A DNA stretch of 64,000 bases from Oscillatoriales cyanobacterium PMM_0080 (GCA_949127775.1 CASBQF010000149.1:1-64000), one strand, 5' to 3'; positions 17,198 through 26,227 are shown, counted from the stretch's first letter. The notes: generated by a model from the letters alone, not told the origin. Translations and numbers: made by a program.

Positions 17198-17539
17198 ATG
17201 GACACAGCTAAACGTCAACGCTTACAAGCAGCAGGATGGACTATTGGAACAGCAGAGGAATTCCTCGGACTTTCAGCAGAAGAAACAGCCTTCATAGAAA
17301 TGAAACTTGCACTGAGTAAAGCCATCAAACAAAACCGACTTAGCCAACAAATGACTCAGTACGAGCTTGCCCAAAAAATTAAGTCTAGTCAGTCAAGAGT
17401 TGCTAAAATAGAAGCTGGCGATCCTTCCGCTTCCCTCGATCTCCTGATTCGCACCTTGCTTACCTTCGGTGCTACACGCCAAGACATTGCTGAGGTAATT
17501 CTTAACAGCGGTTCCTCACAAATATCTCATGTTAACTAA
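17198..17539 (+). CDS. XRE-family helix-turn-helix protein (HigA-like, apparently solitary)
   Basis: A 113-residue DNA-binding protein. The N-terminal QAAGWTIGTAEEFLGLSAEE and ETAFIEMKLALSKAIKQ are typical of HigA2/XRE antitoxin-like proteins; the helix-turn-helix lies at about 50-85 (MTQYELAQKIKSSQSRVAKIEAG). Such proteins commonly pair with a RelE/HigB-like toxin encoded just upstream, but none is visible here. It may be an orphan antitoxin or the regulator of the MNT/HEPN pair downstream (inference). A dispersed palindrome begins 12 bases after its stop. Confidence 0.75.
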   Translation: MDTAKRQRLQAAGWTIGTAEEFLGLSAEETAFIEMKLALSKAIKQNRLSQQMTQYELAQKIKSSQSRVAKIEAGDPSASLDLLIRTLLTFGATRQDIAEVILNSGSSQISHVN

Positions 17540-17550
17540 ATTACTCAAAG

Positions 17551-17585
17551 TACGTGAAGCGAAGCTATCCCGTAGGGAATCGCCC
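17551..17585. repeat. Dispersed palindromic repeat between XRE and MNT genes
   Basis: TACGTGAAGCGAAGCTATCC followed by CGTAGGGAATCGCCC, nearly identical to the copy embedded in the TPR-CHAT gene at 3613-3647. Confidence 0.85.
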
Positions 17586-17605
17586 TCCAAGCATCCATCA
17601 CAAAT

Positions 17606-17932
17606 ATGAACATCAACGATAAACTCAAAACCATCCTAACTGACTTACGATCGCACTTCGAGCACCTTTACGGCGATCGTCTCACCAACATGGTACTCTA
17701 CGGTTCCCAGGCGCGCGGCGACGCACATCCCGATTCAGATATAGATGTGTTAGTAGTTCTCAAAGCACCAGTTCAAGCCGGCGAAGAAATTGATAGAACT
17801 CTCCCAATTGTAGCAGATTTGTCCCTTCAAAATGACGTAGTAATTAGCTGCCACTTTATAAATGAAGAACGGTTTACTAACTATCAAGGCCCTTTGCTCA
17901 GAAATATCCGTAGAGAGGGGATTTTAATATGA
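17606..17932 (+). CDS. Minimal nucleotidyltransferase (MNT/MntA-like)
   Basis: A 108-residue protein of the polymerase-beta superfamily. The signature GSQARGDAHPDSDIDVLV (residues 33-50) supplies the Gly-Ser and two catalytic Asp (45 and 47); a third acidic position is likely in LQNDVVIS. Members of this family act as antitoxins, and some AMPylate the paired HEPN toxin. Its stop overlaps the next start by four bases (ATGA), showing translational coupling to the HEPN gene. A complete MNT/HEPN module is therefore present. Confidence 0.85.
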   Translation: MNINDKLKTILTDLRSHFEHLYGDRLTNMVLYGSQARGDAHPDSDIDVLVVLKAPVQAGEEIDRTLPIVADLSLQNDVVISCHFINEERFTNYQGPLLRNIRREGILI

Positions 17933-18318
17933 CACCCGCTCAATTAAACTTACTCCTCAAAGCACGTCAAAGCCTTTGGGCCGCCAGATTAATATTAGAT
18001 GGCGAATACCCAGATTATGCAGCCTCTCGCGCTTATTACACAATGTTTTATATTGCTGAAGCATTTCTAGAAGGGGAAGGGCTATCTTTTTCCAAATATT
18101 CCGCAGTTATTAGTGCCTTTGGCCGAGAATTTGCTCGTACAGGAAGAGTACCTGTGAAATTTCACCAATTCCTAATTAGATCACAGGAATTGCGAAATGC
18201 TGGAGACTATGGGGAAATTAATGCTGTAACGGCTAATCAAGCAGCAGAATCGATCGCCCAAGCTGAAGAATTTCTCGAATTAGCTGAAAATTTGATGGGA
18301 ATTCTACCGCCGCCCTAA
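17929..18318 (+). CDS. HEPN-domain protein (UPF0332 type), partner of MNT
   Basis: A 129-residue all-helical protein. SLWAARLILDGEYPDYAASRAYYTMFYIAEAFL and the C-terminal ELRNAGDYGEINAVTANQA..AEEFL match the UPF0332 branch of HEPN proteins. The usual His after the first helix pair (KHSGV in relatives) is Tyr here (SKYSAV), and no clear R-x4-6-H RNase motif is visible, so ribonuclease activity is doubtful. Together with the overlapping MNT gene it forms a toxin-antitoxin-like or defence module. Confidence 0.8.
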   Translation: MTPAQLNLLLKARQSLWAARLILDGEYPDYAASRAYYTMFYIAEAFLEGEGLSFSKYSAVISAFGREFARTGRVPVKFHQFLIRSQELRNAGDYGEINAVTANQAAESIAQAEEFLELAENLMGILPPP

Positions 18319-18341
18319 GTAACTGCGATCGCACTTTCGTC

Positions 18342-18890
18342 TCATTTCCCTACTTCCTCGGCCATCAAAGCAAAATTCCGCAGATTTTTCACAACAAAAT
18401 ATCCGCCCTCTTTGACAAAATCGCCGCCGCAAGTCACCGGAATTCGTTCCTGATAAGCTTTCAGTGCCAAAATCCAATCATTTTCTGGCAATTCGAGAGA
18501 GATTTTCTGCAACTTACCCACTACAAATCCCATCATCGTCACTTTACCAATTTTCTCTCCTGCTTGGCGATCGACCTTCACAACAAATCCCTGAATTTCA
18601 GTATTGTTTAACGAAGTAATTAAATCGCTTAAAATCTCTAATTGAGAACGCTTTTCTACCTGTTCTAGTTCCTTGATCATGTCACCCATCACTACACCAT
18701 AATCATCAAAATTATGGGTGACAGGTTGCTTGATTTCAAATAATTCGCCCTCGTCACTATTCTTGTGCCAAATCCAGGCTCTTTCATAAAACAAGCCTTC
18801 ATTATGCCAGCCGTTTGTCTGCAAGTATTCTCCCAGAACTTGTGGATCTATAGTCTTGAGAATTTTGTTGTCTCGAACAGTTACTTTCAT
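18342..18890 (-). CDS. Uncharacterised protein coupled to DUF4365 gene
   Basis: A 182-residue soluble protein of unknown family. The N-terminal part (TIDPQVLGEYLQTNGWHNEG, then ERAWIWHKN) looks like a small alpha/beta domain; the middle (DDYGVVMGDMIKELEQVEKRSQLEILSDLI) is helical. The C-terminal part (IQGFVVKVDRQAGEKIGKVTMMGFVVGKLQKI) is beta-rich, with a possible nucleic-acid-binding look (inference only). Its ATG overlaps the stop of the upstream DUF4365 gene by four bases, so the two products are made together and probably act together. No membrane segment or catalytic motif is evident. Confidence 0.7.
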   Translation of the reverse strand: MKVTVRDNKILKTIDPQVLGEYLQTNGWHNEGLFYERAWIWHKNSDEGELFEIKQPVTHNFDDYGVVMGDMIKELEQVEKRSQLEILSDLITSLNNTEIQGFVVKVDRQAGEKIGKVTMMGFVVGKLQKISLELPENDWILALKAYQERIPVTCGGDFVKEGGYFVVKNLRNFALMAEEVGK

Positions 18891-19381
18891 GGTAAACCTC
18901 GTTGGCTAATGCGCTGCATCATGGATTCAAGAGCTTCTACGGTAAACAGATTACTGCGGGGCAACTCAACGGTTATATTGGTTGTGTTTTGAGTTGCAGG
19001 CATCCCCAGCAACGATACCCAGTAGGCACAATACCTCGTAAACATTTCCTGTTCAGATTGTTGTATCCAGTCTCCTATATTTTCGGGGACTAAAACCACA
19101 ACTAAAAGGCGAGGAACAAAGGAGTCGATTCTCAAATCGTTGTAGTTTTTGAGACTCAGAGGATATCGGATACAGTCGGCATTGAGTAGAGTCCTTGATG
19201 TACATTTTAACTGTAAGTTAAGTTCTGGACAGTTGGCAGGCCCCTGAATACCTACTGCTGTGAGGTGCAAGTCAATGCTGTTATCATCTGACTCTGGTTG
19301 ATCAACTCTCACGCCGGCCACTGCTGCCACAGCGCGCACGTAAGCTTTGCTAAATTGTTCTTTTCGCTGGTTTAGTTCCAT
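18887..19381 (-). CDS. DUF4365-like protein (PD-(D/E)XK-like)
   Basis: A 164-residue protein. The N-terminal region (QRKEQFSKAYVRAVAAVAG) followed by SDDNSIDLHLTAVG and LNLQLKCTSR gives the D...Q-x-K arrangement seen in DUF4365 and other restriction-endonuclease-like folds, where the first Asp and the Lys bind metal and phosphate. The rest (LRIDSFVPRLLVVVLVP, WIQQSEQEMFTRYCAYWVSL) also fits DUF4365. Proteins of this type often occur in defence or mobile contexts, but no function is established. It is the first gene of a two-gene coupled unit. Confidence 0.65.
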   Translation of the reverse strand: MELNQRKEQFSKAYVRAVAAVAGVRVDQPESDDNSIDLHLTAVGIQGPANCPELNLQLKCTSRTLLNADCIRYPLSLKNYNDLRIDSFVPRLLVVVLVPENIGDWIQQSEQEMFTRYCAYWVSLLGMPATQNTTNITVELPRSNLFTVEALESMMQRISQRGLP

Positions 19382-19474
19382 TTAAACACAATTATCAAAA
19401 GGGCGATCGCGATCGCACATTAGTCCCAACCAACACGTCAAACTATCAGTCTCCCATCGCTCCAATCAGCCCCT

Positions 19475-19590
19475 CGATCCCCCCTAGCCCCCCTTGAAAA
19501 AAGGGGGGGACAAGAGCATTCCAAGCCCGTCTTAAAAGGGCAAAAATGAATTTCAAAGTCCCCCTTCTTAAGGGGGATTTAGGGGGATCG
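19475..19590. repeat. G/C-run inverted repeat (cyanobacterial CCCCCCTAGCCCCCC type)
   Basis: CGATCCCCCCTAGCCCCCCT at the left pairs imperfectly with AAGGGGGATTTAGGGGGATC at the right, around an inner AAAAAGGGGGGG/CCCCCTTCTTAAGG pair. This is a common dispersed repeat; no gene lies in 19382-19660. Confidence 0.8.
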
Positions 19591-19660
19591 AGACTCGACT
19601 ACAAACGAAATTTATCAAGGGTTGACTCTTGAGTAGACACTCATCGGGACACCGCCCACA

Positions 19661-21100
19661 TTAATGACCAGCCGCAGCCCCAGCCGCCCGTTTGAAAGCC
19701 TCATCCAATACTTCCGAAAGCGTCGGATGCGTGTGAACTCGGAATGCTAAAGTGTTCACAGAATCGCGCTGGGCGATCGCATTTGCCGCCTCCTGAATCA
19801 AATCCGAAGCGTGCAAACCAAAAATGTGAACTCCCAGCAATTCCCCAGTATCTTTCCGGTAAATCACCTTAGCCATACCGTCGGTTTCACCCTCGGCAAT
19901 CGCCTTAGAATTTCCCTTAAAATAACTCTTGACAGAAGCGACCTCAAACCCTTCGGTTTTTCCTAACTCCTTCGCCGCAGGTTCAGTCATCCCCACATAG
20001 CTAATTTCTGGGTGAGTAAAAGCCGCCGCCGGGATACTTAAATAGTCAACTTCGCGAGTCCGCCCGCAGATATTTTCTACAGCAGCAATTCCCTGAGCAG
20101 ATGCAGTGTGTGCTAACATCATCTTGCCATTGACATCGCCGATCGCCCACAAATTCGCGATCGGTTCTCCCGCCGCCAAAACCTGCATCTTATCGTTAAC
20201 TGGGATATAACCGCGCATCGTTTCCACGCCAACAGTTTCTAGTCCCAAATTCTTGCTGACGGGAACTCGGCCAGTCGCCACCAAACAAGCATCAACTTCC
20301 AAAACTTCGACAACTTCCTTAGTTTTGAAATCAACTAATTCAATCAGCACCGGCGAACCAGGAGTAATCTTTTTCGCCAAAACACCAACTTTTGTTTCAA
20401 TATCGCGGGGTGTAATTAACACTCGTTCTGCTAATTTAGCAATATCCGGGTCAAAAGTTGGCATCAATTGATCTAGAGCTTCAATCATCGTAACTTCGCA
20501 GCCCAAGGCTGTGTAAATATCCGAAAACTCTAAACCAATATAGCCACTGCCAATAATTGCAATCCACTTCGGTAGCGATTCCAATCTGACAGCATCGTCG
20601 CTAGTAAAAACAGTTTTGCCGTCAATTTCAATCCCAGGAGGGACGAAGGGAATTGAACCGGGGGCGAGAATAATATCCTTGGCGGTAATAGTTTTCTCGC
20701 CTTTATCGGTTTCGATGGTGATTTTTTGAGATGCGGCGATTTTGCCCCAACCTTGGATGATCTCGACGTTCAAACGCTTGAGGCTGTTGGTCAGGTCGCC
20801 GCGAAGTTTGCTAACCATAGTATTAGCATGATTGGCGATCGCCCCGCGATCGAAATCCACACTCCCCAACTGAATCCCCAAAGCCTTCAAATGGTGAGCA
20901 TTCCGCAAATCTCGCACCCGCCCCGCAGCCGCCAACAGCGCCTTAGAGGGAATACAGCCTCGGTTGACACAAGTTCCCCCCATGTCGCCCGCTTCGATAA
21001 TTGCCACTTTCAGCCCGCAGCTAACCGCGTGGATGGCCGCCCCGTGTCCGCCGACACCGGCGCCGATAATTGCTAAATCGTAATCAAATCCCTGAGTCAC
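19661..21100 (-). CDS. lpdA: Dihydrolipoyl dehydrogenase
   Basis: A 479-residue FAD-dependent disulfide oxidoreductase, the E3 component of pyruvate dehydrogenase and glycine cleavage complexes. Features in order: FAD-binding [13 protein letters not shown] (11-23), redox cysteines in [16 protein letters not shown] (Cys44, Cys49), NAD-binding [19 protein letters not shown] near 190, second FAD contact [20 protein letters not shown] near 325, and the dimer-interface HTHPTLSE at the C-terminus. It ends in an Ala-rich tail (RAAGAAAGH). No other complex subunit is adjacent. Confidence 0.94.
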   Translation of the reverse strand: MTQGFDYDLAIIGAGVGGHGAAIHAVSCGLKVAIIEAGDMGGTCVNRGCIPSKALLAAAGRVRDLRNAHHLKALGIQLGSVDFDRGAIANHANTMVSKLRGDLTNSLKRLNVEIIQGWGKIAASQKITIETDKGEKTITAKDIILAPGSIPFVPPGIEIDGKTVFTSDDAVRLESLPKWIAIIGSGYIGLEFSDIYTALGCEVTMIEALDQLMPTFDPDIAKLAERVLITPRDIETKVGVLAKKITPGSPVLIELVDFKTKEVVEVLEVDACLVATGRVPVSKNLGLETVGVETMRGYIPVNDKMQVLAAGEPIANLWAIGDVNGKMMLAHTASAQGIAAVENICGRTREVDYLSIPAAAFTHPEISYVGMTEPAAKELGKTEGFEVASVKSYFKGNSKAIAEGETDGMAKVIYRKDTGELLGVHIFGLHASDLIQEAANAIAQRDSVNTLAFRVHTHPTLSEVLDEAFKRAAGAAAGH

Positions 21101-21378
21101 CTGATTCTCCTAGTGTTATTTCTATCTGAGACTTAAGTCAAAATACCGTATTTCCGTCATTTCAAGCTGATGCGTTGCGATCGCAACCCTTTAACAGCGG
21201 TAATAGTTACAAAAGTCCTATCTTCTTATTCTCGACTAGACTAGGGTTAATTAGACAACTTTGACCAATAACTGAGATTTTTCAGAGTCAATAGTTTTGA
21301 GACAGTACCTGCTTGGTGGTTTTAATCCGGTTTAGAAGTCTAATATCGGTAATTTTTAGGGTTTTCTGGAGGATACTT

Positions 21379-21645
21379 ATGATGGAAGACGATGACCAAA
21401 AAGATTCACGCCGCACTTCGGCTCAATCATTTTTTGAGTCCCTTGATGAGCTATTTGATTCTATAGAAACCAGTAGCAGTTCAGCAGCAGAATCTCTGTC
21501 GGCCTCCGTTGAACCCAAGCCTTCGAGTCCGCCGAAGAAGACCAGACCTGCGAAAATTAATTTGTCGGATTTTGAAGATGCGATCGCCGATTTGGAACAG
21601 TTTATCCAGAAAAAACGCGAGAAACGCCCGGAATCCAAAGAATAG
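21379..21645 (+). CDS. Small conserved hypothetical protein
   Basis: An 88-residue acidic protein when started at ATG 21379, which has a perfect GGAGG six bases upstream; the frame is open 22 codons further back but that part looks like leader. Layout: acidic N-terminus (MMEDDDQKDS), Ser-rich region (about 30-50), Pro/Lys stretch (PSSPPKKTRPAK), and a C-terminal helix FEDAIADLEQFIQKKREKR with coiled-coil character. No known domain is recognised. Confidence 0.65.
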   Translation: MMEDDDQKDSRRTSAQSFFESLDELFDSIETSSSSAAESLSASVEPKPSSPPKKTRPAKINLSDFEDAIADLEQFIQKKREKRPESKE

Positions 21646-21730
21646 CAGGTATAAACCAATTTTTCAGTGCATCACAACTCCTGCGGTCGATCGAACTTAA
21701 CAGCTCGTGCAGGGGTAAAATCAACTGGAT

Positions 21731-23962
21731 TTACTGTGACTGCCGATCGCTGAGCGAAGTCGAAGTGTTGGGTTTAAACTGCTGCGGTAATCGGCTTGAT
21801 CGCACTTCGATGGCCCCATCGCCGATCGCACCCACAGGCATTTCCCACTCATCAACATCATTGCGGAACTTCACCGCAATATCAGCACCATTAATAATCG
21901 CCCCCAACAGCCGCAGAGATTTACTCGACTCCTCATCATCAGATTCCAGCAACTGATCCGCAGCCTCAGACAACATACTAGACAGAGTATAACCAGCCCG
22001 CGCCACCAAAATTATACCGTCCGTGTACGGTTCCAGCGTCAGCGCATCATTACACTCGCTCAACGCCGGAGAATCCACAACCACAAAATCAAAGCGGTTG
22101 CGAACATCCTCAAACAACCTCCGCATTTCGCTCGATTCCAGTACCGCCGAAGCCTGACGCAAAAAGCCCGGACTCGGCACCACGTATAAGTTCTCTACCT
22201 CTGGAACCAAAAGCACGCACTCGCTCATATTGCCGTAATAGTGCAAAGGTTCCACCGTCGCCAGAGGATCAGCAGCGATTTTCAAAGATTCCACATTAGA
22301 AGGCGATCGCAAATCTGCTTCAATTAACAAAGTCCGTTTACCCGATCGCGCCGACGCAATTGCCAAATTATAAGCACTAAAACTCTTCCCCTCCAAAGGA
22401 GCCGCCGAAGTCAGCAACACCACCTTCACAGGTTTTTCACCAATTCGGCGCAAATTAGTCCGCAACCGCTCGTAAAACTCCAAATAAGGCGAATTGGGTT
22501 CCAAAGCCAAAGGCATCTCATCCCCGTAGGAATCAAACGCAATCACTTCAGGCAAAACTGCCAATATCGGCACCTCTTTTTCCACCAAAGCCGCCCGCAC
22601 TTCTTCCCAACTGTAAAACTTGCCGTTGAGCATCCCCAACAAAAATATCAACCCACCACCGAGCAACAATCCCACAAATCCACCCACCGCCAGCATCACG
22701 GGTAAACCTCTCTTGCTGGACTCAATATCATCGGTTTTGGGAAGTTGGGCGATCGTCAAACTCCCGGTTGTCTCAGCTACCGCCGCCTCCGCATCTACCA
22801 AAGCCGACTGCATCTTATCGTAGAGAGATTTTTTCAACGCCACTTGCTGAGCTAACCGCGCTTGTTCTAACTGCTTGTTGGGGATTCTGGCGTATTCCCG
22901 GCGCAATTGCTGTTCAGTTTTCTCCACTCCTTTGAGTTGCTGTTGCGCTATATCCCGCTGCGTTTGTAAAGCAATCAAACTTTGAGCTAACTGCTGTCTA
23001 GCTGGGTCTAAAGAAGAGTCTACCCGAATTCGATCGGCACTTCGGAGCGGAGCAGCCACCCCGTTACCGCCGAGCACCTCAGACTGTCGCTGCTGCAACT
23101 GCTGTTCAAAAACAAGTTTTTGCTTGAGCAATTCGACAATTTTCGGGTGTTCCTCCTGCAAGTCGCTACGTAGAATTTTGAGCTGAGACTCGATCGAAAA
23201 CAGTTGCACTCGCAATTGCGCAATAATTGGATCGGCAGACAGTGCTTGAGCGACGTAAGCTTGCTCTACATTCAATCCCAACCGCTCCTGCAAGCTTTTA
23301 AGTTGAGCCTCAATTCCTCCCAACTGCAAGCGGAGCTGCCGCTGCTGCTGTTCGGTACTGATAATCGCTTGCGGAAGTACACCGCTCTGAGCTGCTAAAA
23401 TTGAAGTTCCTTCTCGTTTTTCGTAAGTTTCGAGTTTTTTTTCCGTCTCTCTAAGCTCCTGAGTTACTTTCGGCAAACGCTTGTTAATTTGGGCGATCGT
23501 TTCGTTGAGTCTAGAACGATTAATCGTTTGGCTGCGAGCCACCATTTCTTTCATCAGCGCCTCTGCTACCGCTTCTGCTTTTTTGCGATCGGTATTTTTG
23601 TATAATACTTGAATCAAAGCGCTAGGATCGCTAGTCTTGCTCGGCATCTTTACCTGCACGTCGTCTGTCAGCTTTTTAGCAGAAACATTGACTTTTTTCG
23701 CAACTGCTTCAATCACCATTCTATCCAACAGCGTACCTTTAGTTATTTCTTGTCCTTCCTGTTGAATTTTAGTAGTAGTCGATGAAAAAATTACCGTCGG
23801 TCTGCGATATGCCAGCGTACCAGCAGCAGCGTAAACTGGCGGCGGAGTTGGCTGCAAAGCCACTACTCCTGACACGCCCACAGTTGCCGCCAGAGTGGCC
23901 AGTCCCACCCACTTGTACTGATCGAAAGCAATTAAATAACGTTTAACAGCAGATAAAGTCAT
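21731..23962 (-). CDS. Wzc/CpsD-like chain-length determinant and P-loop ATPase for exopolysaccharide
   Basis: A 743-residue inner-membrane protein from ATG 23962. A first membrane helix (about 18-38), a Wzz periplasmic domain, long coiled coils (about 165-395) and a second helix (GLPVMLAVGGFVGLLLGGG, about 420-445) precede a cytoplasmic ATPase (about 505-700). The P-loop reads APLEGKSFSAYN where tyrosine kinases have PGEGKS(T/S), and Walker A' reads LIEADLR rather than LIDADLR; Walker B is FVVVDSPAL. The C-terminus lacks the Tyr cluster of BY-kinases, so autophosphorylation is doubtful. It probably controls polymer length with the Wza-like protein upstream. The frame extends back through a microsatellite that would encode NYQLPIT repeats; this is not taken as coding. 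Confidence 0.87.
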   Translation of the reverse strand: MTLSAVKRYLIAFDQYKWVGLATLAATVGVSGVVALQPTPPPVYAAAGTLAYRRPTVIFSSTTTKIQQEGQEITKGTLLDRMVIEAVAKKVNVSAKKLTDDVQVKMPSKTSDPSALIQVLYKNTDRKKAEAVAEALMKEMVARSQTINRSRLNETIAQINKRLPKVTQELRETEKKLETYEKREGTSILAAQSGVLPQAIISTEQQQRQLRLQLGGIEAQLKSLQERLGLNVEQAYVAQALSADPIIAQLRVQLFSIESQLKILRSDLQEEHPKIVELLKQKLVFEQQLQQRQSEVLGGNGVAAPLRSADRIRVDSSLDPARQQLAQSLIALQTQRDIAQQQLKGVEKTEQQLRREYARIPNKQLEQARLAQQVALKKSLYDKMQSALVDAEAAVAETTGSLTIAQLPKTDDIESSKRGLPVMLAVGGFVGLLLGGGLIFLLGMLNGKFYSWEEVRAALVEKEVPILAVLPEVIAFDSYGDEMPLALEPNSPYLEFYERLRTNLRRIGEKPVKVVLLTSAAPLEGKSFSAYNLAIASARSGKRTLLIEADLRSPSNVESLKIAADPLATVEPLHYYGNMSECVLLVPEVENLYVVPSPGFLRQASAVLESSEMRRLFEDVRNRFDFVVVDSPALSECNDALTLEPYTDGIILVARAGYTLSSMLSEAADQLLESDDEESSKSLRLLGAIINGADIAVKFRNDVDEWEMPVGAIGDGAIEVRSSRLPQQFKPNTSTSLSDRQSQ

Positions 23963-23967
23963 AACTA

Positions 23968-24016
23968 TTGGTAATTGGTAATTGGTAATTGGTAATTGGT
24001 AATTGGTAATTGGTAA
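23968..24016. repeat. Heptanucleotide microsatellite (TTGGTAA)x7 at the Wzc start
   Basis: Seven perfect units directly before the Wzc ATG (five bases away), in frame with it. They occupy the ribosome-binding position. Confidence 0.95.
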
Positions 24017-24086
24017 GGTGCGACTGCACACCCTAATAATGAATAATTTTGTTAACGATGACTAATGACTAATGACTAATGACTAA

Positions 24087-24203
24087 GGAATGAGAATTAA
24101 ATAACTTCCACAAATTTGTGGGATGGGCGTCCCGCCCGTCTTGAACAGGCAGGATGCCTGTTCCACAATAACAATTAAAATTGTAAGTTATTTGATTTGC
24201 GAT
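24087..24203. mobile_element. 117-bp MITE-like element, copy 1
   Basis: Nearly identical to 58326-58443. The ends are inverted (TTAAATAACTT ... AAGTTATTTGA) and the interior has a GGGATGGGCGTCCCGCCCGT palindrome and an ACAGGCAGGATGCCTGT palindrome. It has no coding capacity. It lies between the Wzc and Wza-like genes, flanked by GACTAAT microsatellites (24057-24085 and 24201-24237). Confidence 0.75.
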
Positions 24204-24233
24204 GACTAATAACTAATAACTAATGACCAATGA

Positions 24234-25838
24234 CTACCGATTATTATTATTATTAGACGGCCCAAACAGATTTTTCACCCCATTTCTCAACTGCTCAAAA
24301 AACAGAATAAATCCCAAAGTATCGCGGAATGGTCGAGTAACAGTATTAATCACATAACTAACACGCTCTACCAGATTTCTACCAATCACAATCACATCAT
24401 TATCTTCCAGCATCGGGTTCTGAGAAACATTACCCTCCAAAGCAGCTTTAGCATCTATCTTTCGGTTGATTGCTCTACCTTGCTTTTGGTCAAACCGAAT
24501 TAAAGCCATTTTGCGCAAGTCAGCCAGATTCACAGGTAAGTTGTTGATAGCATCCAAAAACTTGCTGCCATTTTCTAGGTAGAACGAGGTCAAACCACCA
24601 CTAGCGTAACTCAAAACTCGAACGTACACTCTCGGCTTAATCAGGGTAGACCGCGCAACCAGAGCTTTGTCGTAGTCTAGGTTTTTGATACTCGCGTCCA
24701 ATTCCGGGATGACAATCACATCTCCCGAGGCCAAAGGAAAATCGAACAAATCGTTAGCCTTGGCTAGGGGACTATAGAGGTCGATGGGTTGCTCTACGGA
24801 TGAGCCGTCCACCAGCGTCCGCCTTACTCGCACCGCCCGCAAATCAGCTTTTCCCGTGACTCCCCCTGCAATCGTCAAAGCAGCGGAAATTCGACCAGAA
24901 CCCGCCGGAAGCGTGTAAAAACCAGGTTTGCCGACTTCTCCGGTGACAGTGATTTGGACGGGGACAGCGGCAGCAGCTAGGCTGTACCTGGATGCTAAAT
25001 CTTGATCGGATTTGCGATCGGGCGTAACCTGTTTATACGGTACAACGATCGCATCTCCATCTTCCAAACGCAAATCCGGCGGAGCAATACCAGTTTGCAG
25101 CGGCGTCAAAATATCCACAATTTGCTCCGCGACACCACCACCAGGCAAAGTCCGTCGCACCAGCACCGCCCGCAGTTGGGCCGTAGGATTAGTCCCAGCA
25201 GCCGCCGCCAGAGCCGCCGGAATCTGCGGGGTTTGCAGCGGATAAAAGCCCGGCCTAGCCACTTCCCCCGTCACCGTCACCACCACCGGGCGCTGAACCA
25301 CCAAAGCAGCCGAGACTTGAGGATTTTTGATGAATTGGGTGAACCGTTCTCGGAGGCGCTGCTGTGCTTCTTCCACAGTAAGACCACGCACATTTACTGT
25401 TCCGATTAGCGGCAGTACAATTATGCCTTCGGGGCTGATTGCACCTGCAAAACTTAACTCTGGGAAACGCTGAACTTGAATAGAAATCTGGTCTCCCGGG
25501 CCCAGACGATAGGGCCGATTCCGAAAAGCTGGGTTAATTTCCCGGTTGGGCTGTACTCGCAGTGGCGGTGGCGGTACGCGCAATGGTTGTGGTGGTACAC
25601 GCAATGGCGGCGGAGGTACGAGCTCGGAATTAGGAACAAAAGGTTGAGAAAAAGCCGTTTCTGAGAAATTTTTACCATTAAAACCCCAGAATACAGCAAC
25701 AAAAGATATAGTCCAAGCAGTCGAATACAGACCTGCCAAGGAAAAAGCAACGCGATTTTTTATTGTGAATTTTTCTAGCATTTTAAAGGTATAAAAAAGG
25801 ATAATCTTCTGAAAAATTCGCTGATTTTTAAATTTCAT
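24234..25838 (-). CDS. Polysaccharide export outer-membrane protein (Wza-like, SLBB domains)
   Basis: A 534-residue export protein. An N-terminal hydrophobic segment (about 32-52) and a Pro-rich heptad linker (PPPPLRVPPQPLRV, about 75-100) precede the Poly_export domain (YRLGPGDQISIQVQRFPELSFAG, about 110-190). At least two SLBB domains follow (VVVTVTGEVARPGFYPL near 200, VQITVTGEVGKPGFYTLPAG near 300), then a third less regular repeat. The C-terminus carries an Asn run. It should form the outer-membrane exit channel working with the Wzc-like protein. Met20 (MLEKFTIKNRV) is an alternative start. Start and stop are each close to microsatellites or repeats. Confidence 0.87.
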   Translation of the reverse strand: MKFKNQRIFQKIILFYTFKMLEKFTIKNRVAFSLAGLYSTAWTISFVAVFWGFNGKNFSETAFSQPFVPNSELVPPPPLRVPPQPLRVPPPPLRVQPNREINPAFRNRPYRLGPGDQISIQVQRFPELSFAGAISPEGIIVLPLIGTVNVRGLTVEEAQQRLRERFTQFIKNPQVSAALVVQRPVVVTVTGEVARPGFYPLQTPQIPAALAAAAGTNPTAQLRAVLVRRTLPGGGVAEQIVDILTPLQTGIAPPDLRLEDGDAIVVPYKQVTPDRKSDQDLASRYSLAAAAVPVQITVTGEVGKPGFYTLPAGSGRISAALTIAGGVTGKADLRAVRVRRTLVDGSSVEQPIDLYSPLAKANDLFDFPLASGDVIVIPELDASIKNLDYDKALVARSTLIKPRVYVRVLSYASGGLTSFYLENGSKFLDAINNLPVNLADLRKMALIRFDQKQGRAINRKIDAKAALEGNVSQNPMLEDNDVIVIGRNLVERVSYVINTVTRPFRDTLGFILFFEQLRNGVKNLFGPSNNNNNR

Positions 25839-25953
25839 CTTCGCCAGTCTCGACTAAAAATCTGGAGTTGCCTAATAACGGGATAATTTCCGGCATATCT
25901 CGTACTTCTAAATCAAATTCATTCACTGAAAATCAGAGTAAGGTATTGCGTAT

Positions 25954-26026
25954 TAGACATCTCCCAAAAAGCCTATTTTGAACAAGCTAGGAGTGCCTGT
26001 TTCACAAGAATTATGGGAGATGTCTA
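25954..26026. repeat. Short inverted-repeat element in the 390-bp gap before the Wza-like gene
   Basis: TAGACATCTCCCA (25954-25966) pairs exactly with TGGGAGATGTCTA (26014-26026); the interior contains a GCCTGTTTCACAAGAATT segment shared with 12615-12645 and 36545-36565. The remainder of 25839-26227 shows no gene. Confidence 0.7.
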
Positions 26027-26227
26027 TTTAAATTGTAGATTCAGGGTGATACCATTTTTTTAAAGTTATGACAGACTTGCCAAACAGGGAAAGTGGATAA
26101 ATTACCATGTCTTGTCGTCCTCCATCTCTATCTGATCTTTAGAAAAATGGTATGAGTTCTCTCGTCCATCTCACCAGAGTTTGATTGTTTTTTAACATAC
26201 ACTTAAAATGCAGAATAGCTTACCTAC

